Shown: piece after piece, positions 44,000 through 52,396 of the stretch
How the letters are laid out: each line of letters begins with the position of its first letter
Numbering within the stretch: the stretch's first letter is position 1
DNA from: SZUA-584 sp041656035
GTDB taxonomy: Bacteria > Bacillota > Clostridia > Christensenellales > SZUA-584
Direction: 5' to 3'
DNA length: 64,000 nucleotides
Assembly: GCA_964586785.1 (NCBI GenBank)
Contig: CAZPHS010000006.1
Span: forward strand, 34,122 to 98,121
Notes under the pieces: generated by a model
The model's input: the letters and a program-made list of their open reading frames with translations, nothing else
The model's database searches: none
Told to the model about the DNA's origin: nothing
Made by a program: the position numbers and the translations under genes

Positions 44000-44935
44000 A
44001 TGGATATATTAACATCTTTTCTCGCCGCCACAATTTCATCGGGCACTCCGCTGCTTTATGCTACCCTCGGCGAGATTTTAACCGAAAAGGCGGGGAATTT
44101 AAACCTTGGCGTTGAGGGAATGATGCTTCTTGGCGCGGCATTTTCTTTTATTACCGGAATGGCTTTCGGCAGTCCGCTTTTGGCGTTGCTCGCGGGTATG
44201 GCCGCCGGCGGTATAGGCGCGCTTATATACGCGTTTCTTACGGTAACATTGCGAGCCAATCAGGTTGTTACGGGTTTATCGCTGACGATTTTCGGCACGG
44301 GGCTCGCTAACTTTATAGGCAATTCCGTAACGGGGCTTACGCTTTCAAATCAGGTAACGGGTGTTTACCAGCGTTTTGCCATACCGCTGCTGTCGAAAAT
44401 ACCGGTTATAGGCCAAGCTTTCTTTATTCAAAGCATTTTTGTTTACATTGGTTACATTGCCGCAATCGTAATGTGGATTTACCTTAATAAAACCACCGCG
44501 GGATTAAGAGTGCGCACCGTTGGGGAAAACCCGGGCGCAGCGGATACCGCGGGTATTGCCGTTAATGGCAATAAATATATACATATTTGCATAGGCGGCG
44601 TGCTGTCGGGAATTGCCGGCGCTTATTTATCATTGAATTACAGCACGACTTGGCAGCCCGGTATAACAGGCGGTATGGGATGGATTGCGGTAGCGCTTGT
44701 CATTTTCTCGGTATGGAATCCGCTTCGCGCGCTGTTCGGCGCTTATATTTTCGGAGCGTTGAGGATAGTGGGCTTTCAGCTTCAGTCACTTAAAATAAAC
44801 ATTCCTATTCAGATAGTGGACATGCTGCCTTATGCGTTTACAATAATCGTGCTTATTATGGTTTCCGCGAGAAAATCACGCAAGAATCCGCCTCCAGGCA
44901 GCCTTAGCATACCCTATTTCAGAGAGGAACGATAA
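44000..44935 (+). CDS. Nucleoside ABC transporter permease 2, NupC-like
   Basis: Protein of 311 residues with eight or more hydrophobic helices. It contains LGEILTEKAGNLNLGVEGMM, ANQVVTGLSLTIFGTGLANF and RTVGENPGAADTAGI. It lies 3 bp after permease 1 and resembles YufQ/NupC. No enzyme for nucleoside breakdown follows, so the substrate is inferred from the family only. Confidence 0.92.
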   Translation: MDILTSFLAATISSGTPLLYATLGEILTEKAGNLNLGVEGMMLLGAAFSFITGMAFGSPLLALLAGMAAGGIGALIYAFLTVTLRANQVVTGLSLTIFGTGLANFIGNSVTGLTLSNQVTGVYQRFAIPLLSKIPVIGQAFFIQSIFVYIGYIAAIVMWIYLNKTTAGLRVRTVGENPGAADTAGIAVNGNKYIHICIGGVLSGIAGAYLSLNYSTTWQPGITGGMGWIAVALVIFSVWNPLRALFGAYIFGALRIVGFQLQSLKINIPIQIVDMLPYAFTIIVLIMVSARKSRKNPPPGSLSIPYFREER

Positions 44936-45041
44936 GGATATCGGTTTTATTGTTTGGCAATTGAACAATACAGCCATGCCGTTTATACCGGTTCCATCCG
45001 ACATATTAGTATCGGTAAATATCGGTGGTTTGGATAAAATA

Positions 45042-45071
45042 TTGACAAAACAAATGAAGATATTTTATAAT
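45042..45071 (+). promoter_or_regulatory. Probable promoter of the gntR-family gene
   Basis: TTGACA (45042-45047), an 18-bp spacer and TATAAT (45066-45071). A small palindrome ATGTTACAT lies just downstream (45079-45087), a possible autoregulatory site. Confidence 0.65.
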
Positions 45072-45158
45072 ATATAGTATGTTACATTAATATGTTGGGA
45101 GAGTTAATATAAGCAAGTTATACGGCAACAATTTATTATATGAAAGAGGGTCACTCAA

Positions 45159-45878
45159 TTGTATTATAATGAACAAAATTTAGTTCTGTCCGGCAAACCG
45201 CCTAATTTAAACGAATGGGCTTATATGGCGATTAAAAGCCATATTTTAGAGCATCAGATAAAGCCGGGTATGCAGCTTAATATTGAGGATCTTTCTAAAG
45301 AACTTGGCATAAGCAGAACGCCAATACGGGAAGCGTTGTTGCGCTTGCGGCAGGAAGGCCTTGTTATATCATTGTCCCGCGTTGGTTTTTTTGTATGCGG
45401 CGTTACGAAACAAGATTTTGAGGATATATTTGGTTTGCGAAAGATCGTTGAATCTCATGCGGCGGAGCAGCTTGCGGTAAAAATAACCACGGATGAGCTT
45501 GATGAAATAATAGACTTAAACCAACAATGCAAAACCATGGCCGAACAGGGCGATACAAAAGAATATAACAGATACGATGTTTTGCTGCATGGAACTATTG
45601 TTAGCAGCATGGAAAACCAAAAGATTAAAGATATATTTGACGGTATTGCAGATTTGGTATATAGAATCAGAGTATATGCGCTGCACTCTCCTGAAAACAT
45701 ACGGCTTTCTCTTCTGGAACACGAAAAGATAATACAGGCTTTTAAAGAAAAAGATACGGAAGATGCCCGCTTGGCTATGTCGACACATATCTCTAATATC
45801 AGGGACAGATTAAGCCATATTGTTGACTTCTACGACGGAATCGAAAGCCGACAGCCTGTAAAAAGCCGTTTTTTATAA
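45159..45878 (+). CDS. GntR-family (FCD-domain) transcriptional regulator
   Basis: Protein of 239 residues from TTG 45159 (GAAAGAGGG upstream). The N-terminal winged helix shows IEDLSKELGISRTPIREALLRL and GLVISLSRVGFFV, a textbook GntR domain. The C-terminal ~150 residues are the helical FCD ligand domain (FGLRKIVESHAAEQLA; HGTIVSSMENQ). FadR/FCD members usually sense organic acids or sugars and repress adjacent catabolic genes. The downstream epimerase remnant, epimerase and MFS carrier are the likely targets. There is no effector information in the sequence. Confidence 0.9.
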   Translation: MYYNEQNLVLSGKPPNLNEWAYMAIKSHILEHQIKPGMQLNIEDLSKELGISRTPIREALLRLRQEGLVISLSRVGFFVCGVTKQDFEDIFGLRKIVESHAAEQLAVKITTDELDEIIDLNQQCKTMAEQGDTKEYNRYDVLLHGTIVSSMENQKIKDIFDGIADLVYRIRVYALHSPENIRLSLLEHEKIIQAFKEKDTEDARLAMSTHISNIRDRLSHIVDFYDGIESRQPVKSRFL

Positions 45879-45938
45879 ATCTTTATTTAATTATATCCCT
45901 CGCTGAAAATGCATAAAGGATTTTGCGGTCAAAAGAGA

Positions 45939-45967
45939 TTGACATTGTCAGTTTTGTTTTATATAAT
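45939..45967 (+). promoter_or_regulatory. Consensus sigma-A promoter with operator-like palindrome
   Basis: TTGACA (45939-45944), a 17-bp spacer and TATAAT (45962-45967). A perfect 12-bp palindrome TATTACGTAATA follows at once (45969-45980), positioned over the likely start of transcription as an operator would be. The nearest candidate regulator is the GntR protein just upstream. Confidence 0.75.
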
Positions 45968-45981
45968 ATATTACGTAATAC

Positions 45982-46323
45982 ATGGCACAAAGCAACTTTG
46001 CGGATTATCATTCATATTTTGCGCGGCGAAAAAACTGGTGGATGCTACCGGACGATTTCCCCAAGAATGATGAGCTGGTAATTCTAAAACCCATTGCGGG
46101 GATTGTAAGAAATGTACACTTTAAAGATGTTATAGGTAAGGACGCGGTCGCTTTGGGAACCGGACAGGTTAAACTTGACGGTGTTGTAAAGCAGCTTTAT
46201 GACGCGGGCTATGACGGAGTGTTAAGCTGGCAGACAGAAGGTCTTCAGGAGACCGAGGTGTCAAAGAAGTGGATGAAACAAAGCATTGAATATACAAAAA
46301 AGCTGCTTGAAGAAGTAGAATAA
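45982..46323 (+). pseudogene. 5'-truncated sugar isomerase/epimerase fragment
   Basis: Open frame of 113 codons. Residues ~40-113 (VRNVHFKDVIGKDAVALGTGQ, GYDGVLSWQTEG, SVEYTKKLL-like ending) match only the C-terminal end of a xylose-isomerase-like TIM barrel, with the metal-site histidine and the final helix. The N-terminal two thirds are missing. ATG 45982 lies about 8 nt after the expected transcription start and has no SD, so it would be translated leaderless if at all. The most likely reading is the remnant of a deletion that joined the promoter to the end of an epimerase gene. A short functional protein cannot be excluded. Confidence 0.6.
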
Positions 46324-46409
46324 CCGTAAAAGGCCGGAGTTTGCCGCATAAAGTGGCGGACTCCGGTTTTAAACATATACCAATACAGAGATTACGGAGA
46401 AAAACAGAT

Positions 46410-47234
46410 ATGAAACTGCTGAGAAAAAAGAGCTATCGTTATGCAATATCATCGGCCGAAGCCGCGCCTAAAACCGCGCCTATATTGCTGCTGGGCAGCA
46501 TAGAGCAAAATCTTGTTTTGGCTAAAAGCTTGGGATATGACGCCATAGAGGTACATCTTAGGGAGAATTCTTTATTGGATTACGACGGTATATTAAAGCA
46601 ATGCGGCAAACACAAAGTTAGTATTGCGACCATTGTAACCGGCAGGCTGGCTACGCAGGAGGGAGTTTCGCTTACGGATTCATGCGCTGAAAAGAAGTCG
46701 GCCGCGCTGACCGGAGCAAAAAAGTATATAGACATCGCTTGCGCGTTTGGGGCGGATATTGTAATAGGTTGGTTAAGAGGCGGCATAACGTCTTCCAAGG
46801 AAGAATATAATAATGCTTTTGGTTCAGCGATAAGTGAGCTGGATGGCTATGCCAAAGAGCGCGGCGTAAAAATATTTATTGAAGCCATTAACAGGTACGA
46901 AATAAATTCTATGAACACCGCGCAGGATATATGCGAATTAATAGAGAGGCATAACCTTAAAAATACATACGCGCACCTTGATACATTCCACATGAATATT
47001 GAAGAATCTGATATGGAAGAAGCAATAAAACTTTGCGGAAAAAGATTGGGATATCTGCATTTAGCCGACAGCAACAGGCAATATCCCGGAGCGGGGCATA
47101 TCAATTTTAAAAAAATAGCCGCGGCGCTTGACAGTATAGATTATGAAGGGTATTTGTCGGTTGAATGCCTGCCTTTACCTGATTATTTACCGGCCGCAAA
47201 AAAAGCAATTGAGAATTTGAAAAAAATATTTTAA
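46410..47234 (+). CDS. TIM-barrel sugar epimerase/isomerase (IolO/allulose-epimerase-like)
   Basis: Protein of 274 residues from ATG 46410 (CGGAGA upstream). It is a xylose-isomerase-like TIM barrel. The probable metal ligands are Glu in FIEAINRYE, Asp in HLDTFHMNIEE, His in LADSNR-preceding YLHLADSN and Glu in SVECLPLPD. The segment LADSNRQYPGAGHINF is typical of 3-epimerases of free keto-sugars and of the 5-keto-gluconate epimerase IolO. The substrate cannot be read from sequence. It shares a transcript with the truncated homologue and the MFS gene. Confidence 0.83.
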   Translation: MKLLRKKSYRYAISSAEAAPKTAPILLLGSIEQNLVLAKSLGYDAIEVHLRENSLLDYDGILKQCGKHKVSIATIVTGRLATQEGVSLTDSCAEKKSAALTGAKKYIDIACAFGADIVIGWLRGGITSSKEEYNNAFGSAISELDGYAKERGVKIFIEAINRYEINSMNTAQDICELIERHNLKNTYAHLDTFHMNIEESDMEEAIKLCGKRLGYLHLADSNRQYPGAGHINFKKIAAALDSIDYEGYLSVECLPLPDYLPAAKKAIENLKKIF

Positions 47235-47251
47235 ATAAACAGGTGATAATA

Positions 47252-48430
47252 TTGAGTACTTCCAGGTTAAGGCTTAATGCGTTAATGGCTGTTATCCATT
47301 TAATGATGCTTGTATATGGAATTTCGCTTACGATGCTCGGTCCGCTGGTCACGGTCTTTATAGAACGGTTTAACATATCGCTGTCGGACAACGGGCTTAT
47401 AACTTTTTTTCAGGGTATAGGCGGCATAATATGCGTCTTCGCGGGCATTTTTTTCGCGGACAGGTTTAAAAAATCCGCTATTATAAACGCGTCTTTCGCA
47501 GTTTACTGCGCTTCGTTGATTGCGCTTTTTTTTACGGATTCGTATTTTCTTTTGCTGGTTTTATTCTTTTCTATAGGCGGCAGCACAAGGATTCTTGAAG
47601 CTATTTTTAACGCGTATATAACTGATATACAAAAAGAAAAACGCCGTTTTCATTTGAGTATGCTGCATGTTTTCCTTGGTATAGGCGCGTTGGCAGGCCC
47701 TATGCTGTCCACATTATTTATTGATTCGGATATACGGATTAATAATCTTTTCTTATATCTTGGCATACTGTGCGTTATTTTATTGTCGGCGTTTGTTATT
47801 GTTCATAAAGGCGTCAAGGAGAACGGTAACCGTATAAACAAAAAATCGGTATCAGTATCTAACGTTTTGTTTAAGAATAAAGCGCTCGTTTTCTTTTTGC
47901 CGTCATTTTTATATGTCGGGTACGCAATCGCGTCTTCCATATGGATGCCCGCGTATATGACGCGCGAGCTGCGCGCCGACGCGTTTCTTTCCGGATTTAG
48001 CGTTTCATCTTTATGGATAGGCGTTATAGCGGGAAGGCTGCTGTGTTCATTTTTGTTTGCGAAACAAAATGTTAAGTACTTTATTTTATTATGCGGTATA
48101 TCCGGAGGCGTAATTATTACTATTGCGGTTATTATAAACACGCCCGCGGCTTATATCATAGGATACATTTTGTCCGGTATGACTGTTGGCCCCGCCGTGC
48201 CGCTTACCGTTATGATCGCGGGAGATATATTTCCCGATAATACCGGAAGCACGTCGGCTATAATAGGGCTCGGGGCGACAACAGGCGTGATGGTGATACC
48301 GTGGCTTATAGGGCTTATCGCTCAAAACGCGCAGTTTTGGACGGCGATATTGGTTCTTAATTTAATTCCTTTTCTTATAGGGGCGTCGGCCTTGATTTTG
48401 CCGAATAAGCGGTATGTGAAAAATATCTAA
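47252..48430 (+). CDS. MFS transporter, probably sugar or sugar acid
   Basis: Protein of 392 residues from TTG 47252 (AGGTGAT at 47241-47247); GTG 47243 is less likely. It has twelve hydrophobic segments in two halves. Conserved marks are FADRFKKSAI between helices 2 and 3 (the MFS loop signature region) and GLGATTGVMVIPWLIGL late in the protein. It resembles FucP-like and other sugar carriers of the MFS. It lies 17 bp after the epimerase, so it probably imports the epimerase substrate. Confidence 0.87.
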   Translation: MSTSRLRLNALMAVIHLMMLVYGISLTMLGPLVTVFIERFNISLSDNGLITFFQGIGGIICVFAGIFFADRFKKSAIINASFAVYCASLIALFFTDSYFLLLVLFFSIGGSTRILEAIFNAYITDIQKEKRRFHLSMLHVFLGIGALAGPMLSTLFIDSDIRINNLFLYLGILCVILLSAFVIVHKGVKENGNRINKKSVSVSNVLFKNKALVFFLPSFLYVGYAIASSIWMPAYMTRELRADAFLSGFSVSSLWIGVIAGRLLCSFLFAKQNVKYFILLCGISGGVIITIAVIINTPAAYIIGYILSGMTVGPAVPLTVMIAGDIFPDNTGSTSAIIGLGATTGVMVIPWLIGLIAQNAQFWTAILVLNLIPFLIGASALILPNKRYVKNI

Positions 48431-48433
48431 ATG

Positions 48434-49192
48434 TTAATTGCCAAACAAAAGCTCAATATTGTTTTGGTCGAAATAATCTATATAATGCCTCGGCGGTTTC
48501 TTATCAGTTACGAAGGCGAACAGCGACTTTAACGGGCAAAAGGATATTGAAGCGGCTTTGTCCACTTTGGTGCTGTCGGCCATCAAAATTATTTTATTGC
48601 ACCGGTTGACAACCGCTTTTTTCATTTCCGCCTCATGGAACGAATTGTTAGTGGCGCCCGTTTCAATTGTTATGCCCGTGGCCGCCATAAACGCTTTTGT
48701 GATGTGATAGTTGCTAAGCATGCTTATGGCTGAAACCCCTATAAACGAATTGGTATACCGGTAAAAGAGCCCTCCCGTCGAGATTACATTCGCGTTAGGC
48801 AGTTGCTCGGATTCGTTGTATATATTAAGACTGTTGCTTATAATTGTTATATGGCAGTCTTGCGGAATAAAACGCATAAGATACGGCGTCGTTGTTCCCG
48901 AGTCTATATAGATTGTCTCGCCGTCCTGTATATATCGGCTCGCAAGACGCGCAAGCTCATTTTTTTCATCTATGTTGCTTACGCTTCGCATATTATAAGG
49001 CACAACGTTGTGTCCGTCCCGAAGCACTATACCTCCGTATACCTTTTCCGCGATGCCTCTTGAGCAAAGGTCGGCTATATCGCGCCTTATGGTATTTTGG
49101 GAAACACTGAAATGTTCGCATAAATCCGTAATCGAGGCGAACTTGTTGTCCATAAGGTACCTTTCTATTTCGTTTATACGGCTGATTTTCAT
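48434..49192 (-). CDS. DeoR/GlpR-family transcriptional repressor
   Basis: Protein of 252 residues. I chose ATG 49192 because AAGAGGTGG lies upstream; the GTG at 49201 overlaps that SD. The N-terminal helix-turn-helix (INEIERYLMDNKFASITDLCEHFSVSQNTIRRDI, here its NTIRRDIADL end) is followed by a DeoR C-terminal sensor with IYIDSGTTTPYLM and VISTGGLFYR. DeoR proteins sense sugar phosphates. It is divergent from the transketolase operon and is the likely repressor of it. Inverted ATGTTG repeats lie between them. Confidence 0.9.
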   Translation of the reverse strand: MKISRINEIERYLMDNKFASITDLCEHFSVSQNTIRRDIADLCSRGIAEKVYGGIVLRDGHNVVPYNMRSVSNIDEKNELARLASRYIQDGETIYIDSGTTTPYLMRFIPQDCHITIISNSLNIYNESEQLPNANVISTGGLFYRYTNSFIGVSAISMLSNYHITKAFMAATGITIETGATNNSFHEAEMKKAVVNRCNKIILMADSTKVDKAASISFCPLKSLFAFVTDKKPPRHYIDYFDQNNIELLFGN

Positions 49193-49253
49193 TGTTTCCA
49201 CCTCTTATATGTTGCAATCAGTATATCAGAATTTTTTAAATTTGTGAATAAAA

Positions 49254-49296
49254 ATGTTGAACTATTGATTAGTTTGTGATAAAATCTACTCAACAT
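49254..49296 (+). promoter_or_regulatory. Promoter and inverted repeats ahead of the transketolase operon
   Basis: TTGAAC (49257-49262), a 17-bp spacer and TAAAAT (49280-49285). ATGTTGA (49254-49260) and TCAACAT (49290-49296) flank the promoter as an inverted repeat, and another ATGTTG lies at 49209-49214. The arrangement fits a DeoR-type repressor that loops or bridges the promoter. Confidence 0.55.
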
Positions 49297-49378
49297 ATAA
49301 TCAAAACATTATCATAGAGTGAGTAATTGTTAGCATTCTTGATAAATATATGGGCAGATTGGTTTGTGAGGTGAAGGA

Positions 49379-50218
49379 ATGACTGAATATAACAAAGAAG
49401 AGCTGGAAAGGTTTGCGGCTAATATACGGCTTAAGACATTAGGCGCCATAACAAAGCGCGGGTTTGGTCATGTTGGCGGCGCAATGAGCATCGCCGACGT
49501 TTTGGCCGCCCTTTATGGGTACGTAATGCGCATTGATCCTAAAAACCCCAGCTGGGAGGAGCGGGACTGGCTTGTATGCTCTAAGGGACATGCGGGACCT
49601 GCGCTTTATGCGGCGCTTGCTATTAAAGGGTACTTTGATGAGAAGGTTTTGGATACGCTGAACAGAGGCGGCACTATTCTTCCCAGCCATTGCGACCGCA
49701 ACAAAACGCCGGGAATCGATATGACGACAGGCTCATTGGGACAAGGCATAAGCACCGCGATAGGCGTGGCTCTTGGAAACAGGCTGGACAATAAAGATAA
49801 CTATACATATCTGATACTTGGAGACGGCGAATTAAACGAGGGACAGATTTGGGAAGGCGCAATGTTTGCAAACCACTTTAAGCTTGATAACCTTATTGTG
49901 TTTGTGGATTACAACAAGCAGCAGCTTGACGGATATACCAAAGACATTATGGATATAGGTGATATCGGCGCGAAATTCGCGGCGTTCGGGTGGGACGTTA
50001 TAAAAGTTGACGGTCATAATCCCGCGGCAATATGCGATGCCGTTAAAGAAGCTAAAAGCGCCGCCGGCAAACCGTCCGTTATTATTCTTGATACATTCAA
50101 GGGCAGGGGATGTACGTTCGCGGAGGGGTTATTAGATAACCATCATATGGTTGTGAGCGAAGAACAGGGCAGGACGGCAATGGATGCCGTCAGGCAAAAG
50201 CTGTCGGAACTTGAGTAG
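49379..50218 (+). CDS. Transketolase, N-terminal (TPP-binding) subunit
   Basis: Protein of 279 residues: the first half of a split transketolase. It has GFGHVGGAMSIADVLAAL, SKGHAGPALYAAL and the thiamine-diphosphate motif GDGELNEGQIWEGAM with a later DYNKQQLDGYTKD. It forms a heterotetramer with the next gene product and moves two-carbon units between sugars. The SD is GTGAGGTGA. Split transketolases are common in Clostridia and in sugar-specific pathways. Confidence 0.93.
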   Translation: MTEYNKEELERFAANIRLKTLGAITKRGFGHVGGAMSIADVLAALYGYVMRIDPKNPSWEERDWLVCSKGHAGPALYAALAIKGYFDEKVLDTLNRGGTILPSHCDRNKTPGIDMTTGSLGQGISTAIGVALGNRLDNKDNYTYLILGDGELNEGQIWEGAMFANHFKLDNLIVFVDYNKQQLDGYTKDIMDIGDIGAKFAAFGWDVIKVDGHNPAAICDAVKEAKSAAGKPSVIILDTFKGRGCTFAEGLLDNHHMVVSEEQGRTAMDAVRQKLSELE

Positions 50219-50233
50219 AGAGGTTGCGTAAAT

Positions 50234-51208
50234 ATGGGGATTAGCATAGCAAAAGATATAAAAAACGATATGGAAATGATGCGCGCTGCATACTGCAATA
50301 CACTGATTGAAATTGCCGATAAAGACAAGCGCGTTGTGGTGCTCGATGCGGATTTGATGAAATCAATGGGGATGATTCCTTTTTTGAAGGCGCATCCTTC
50401 GCGTACCTTTAACTGCGGCGTGCAGGAAGCGAATATGATTGGCGTAGCGTGCGGACTTTCGGCTACGGGCAAGGTGCCTTTTGCGCATACATTCGGGCCT
50501 TTCGCGACGCGGCGCTGTTTTGACCAGATATTTTTGTCGGCGGCGTATGCCAGGCTTAATATTCGCATTACGGGTTCCGACCCGGGAATAACCGCGGCGT
50601 ATAACGGCGGCACCCACATGCCCTTCGAGGATATGGGATTAATGCGCTGCATACCCGGCGCAACGCTTATTGAGCCTACGGACTGCGTGATGCTTAAAGA
50701 CTTGCTGTGGCAGATAAAGGATATGTATGGCGTGTTCTATATACGCATACAACGCAAAGAACCCAAAATGATATATAAACCGGGAAGCGTATTTACCATC
50801 GGCAAGGGCATTGTTCTTAAAGACGGCGCGGACGTAACGCTTATAGCGAGCGGCTTACTTGTAAGCGACGCGCTTGAGGCCGCGAGATTACTTGAAGAAA
50901 AAGGTGTAAGCGCGCGCGTTGTTAATATGTTTACGTGGAAGCCGGTTGACCGCGAACTGATAGAAAAGTGCGCGGCTGAAACGGGCGCAATAGTTACGGT
51001 GGAGAATCATAACATAATTAACGGCTTAGGTTCCGCTGTCGCGGAAGTGATTGCGGAGAATAAACCGGTTCCTATGGAGCGCATTGGCAGTCAGGACAGG
51101 TTCGGAGAAGTCGGAAACGTGGATTATTTGAAAAAAGCGTTTAACATGACGGCGGACGATATTGCTAAGGCGGCTCGGAAAGTTGTGCGAAGGAAAATCG
51201 GAGAATAA
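50234..51208 (+). CDS. Transketolase, C-terminal subunit
   Basis: Protein of 324 residues covering the pyrimidine-binding and C-terminal domains. The catalytic glutamate is in FNCGVQEANMIGVA; other parts are HTFGPFATRRCFDQ, TGSDPGITAAYNGGTHMPFED and the C-terminal VVTVENH-like IVTVENHNIINGLGSAVAE. It lies 15 bp after the N-subunit gene with GAGAGG upstream; together they form one enzyme. Confidence 0.93.
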   Translation: MGISIAKDIKNDMEMMRAAYCNTLIEIADKDKRVVVLDADLMKSMGMIPFLKAHPSRTFNCGVQEANMIGVACGLSATGKVPFAHTFGPFATRRCFDQIFLSAAYARLNIRITGSDPGITAAYNGGTHMPFEDMGLMRCIPGATLIEPTDCVMLKDLLWQIKDMYGVFYIRIQRKEPKMIYKPGSVFTIGKGIVLKDGADVTLIASGLLVSDALEAARLLEEKGVSARVVNMFTWKPVDRELIEKCAAETGAIVTVENHNIINGLGSAVAEVIAENKPVPMERIGSQDRFGEVGNVDYLKKAFNMTADDIAKAARKVVRRKIGE

Positions 51209-51230
51209 GTTTAAACAATGTTTATGATGC

Positions 51231-51244
51231 CGTATCCGGATACG
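51231..51244. repeat. Perfect 14-bp palindrome upstream of the GAPDH gene
   Basis: CGTATCCGGATACG is fully self-complementary without a loop, 23 bp after the transketolase stop. It is not followed by a T-run. It may be a protein-binding site or a weak processing hairpin. Confidence 0.45.
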
Positions 51245-51378
51245 CCTGACTTTTGTTATTCATGGCTGATAACCGGGCGTTACCCTGTGAGAGACGCATT
51301 TTAAGTTAAAGACAGCAAAGGTGAAACGCACTAAGACATCATTGTTAAAGACATTATATAGTAGGGGAGGGTTATATC

Positions 51379-52395
51379 ATGAAAAAAATTAAAGTTGGCG
51401 TGTCCGGATACGGCGTTATAGGACAAAGGCTGGCGGACGGAGTTGCGCTTCAAAAAGACATGGAGCTGGTGGGCGTCGCGGACATTGCGCCTACACTTTC
51501 GGTAAGGGCGCTCGCGGCGAAAGGTATGCCGTATAAGATGTTTAACGTAATGCCTGAAAACAAATCTATGGAAGAGGCGGGCATACCGGTATCGGGAAGC
51601 TTCGAGGAGCTTATACGGGAATGCGATATAATACTGGACAGCTCTCCCGGCGGGGTCGGGGCGAAAAACAAGGAAATATACGCTAAGTATAACAAGAAGG
51701 CTGTTTTTCAGGGCGGAGAGAAAAATGAAGTCGCCGATGTTTTCTTCCATGGGTACGCGAATTATGAAAAAGGTATAGGCCAGCAGTTTTTAAAGCTTAC
51801 AAGCTGCAACACAACGGGGCTTATACGCGCGGTTGACATGATAGACAGAGCGTTCGGAGTTGAAAAAGCGGCTATCACCATAATAAGAAGAGTGGCGGAC
51901 CCGGGAGATTACCACAGGGGCTTAACCAACGCTTTGCAGCTTGAAAACGCTCCGAGCCATCAGGCTGTTGACTTAATGACAATAATGCCGCACATACCAT
52001 GTACGGGTATACTTGTTCATACGCCCGTGACGCACGGACACATAATAACCGTTGTTGTAACGTCTAAGAAAAAGCTCGGCAAAAAAGAATTATGGGAGAT
52101 GGCGTGCGAGCATCCGCGCATTATGGCGGTGCGGTTGGCAGATGGGTTCCTTGGGAACGCTTCAATGTTCAGGTGGGCGCGGGATATGGGTTATCCCCGC
52201 GGCGATATGTATGAAATTGCGCTATGGGAAGAATCTATAGTTTCCAGCGGAGATGATATAATGTTCGCGATAAACATACCGCAGGAGTCCGTGGTTATAC
52301 CGGAGAGCATAGACGCCGTGCGCGCGGCAATGAAAATGCAGACTACCAGAGAAGAAGGGACAGCAAAGACAAATCAGTATCTTGGATTGAAATGA
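51379..52395 (+). CDS. Type II (archaeal-type) glyceraldehyde-3-phosphate dehydrogenase
   Basis: Protein of 338 residues. It begins with a Rossmann segment VGVSGYGVIGQRLADGV; the nucleophile is Cys143 in KLTSCNTTGLIR, the archaeal context rather than the bacterial SCTTN. Other typical archaeal marks are DSSPGGVGAKNKEIY, FQGGEK and HVMVTHG-like HTPVTHGHIITVVV. The enzyme class oxidises glyceraldehyde 3-phosphate with NAD(P) and phosphate to the acyl phosphate. Bacterial members are uncommon; a related aldehyde substrate is possible here. It precedes an archaeal-type PGK by 1 bp. The SD is GGGGAGGG. Confidence 0.9.
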   Translation: MKKIKVGVSGYGVIGQRLADGVALQKDMELVGVADIAPTLSVRALAAKGMPYKMFNVMPENKSMEEAGIPVSGSFEELIRECDIILDSSPGGVGAKNKEIYAKYNKKAVFQGGEKNEVADVFFHGYANYEKGIGQQFLKLTSCNTTGLIRAVDMIDRAFGVEKAAITIIRRVADPGDYHRGLTNALQLENAPSHQAVDLMTIMPHIPCTGILVHTPVTHGHIITVVVTSKKKLGKKELWEMACEHPRIMAVRLADGFLGNASMFRWARDMGYPRGDMYEIALWEESIVSSGDDIMFAINIPQESVVIPESIDAVRAAMKMQTTREEGTAKTNQYLGLK

Positions 52396-52396
52396 T

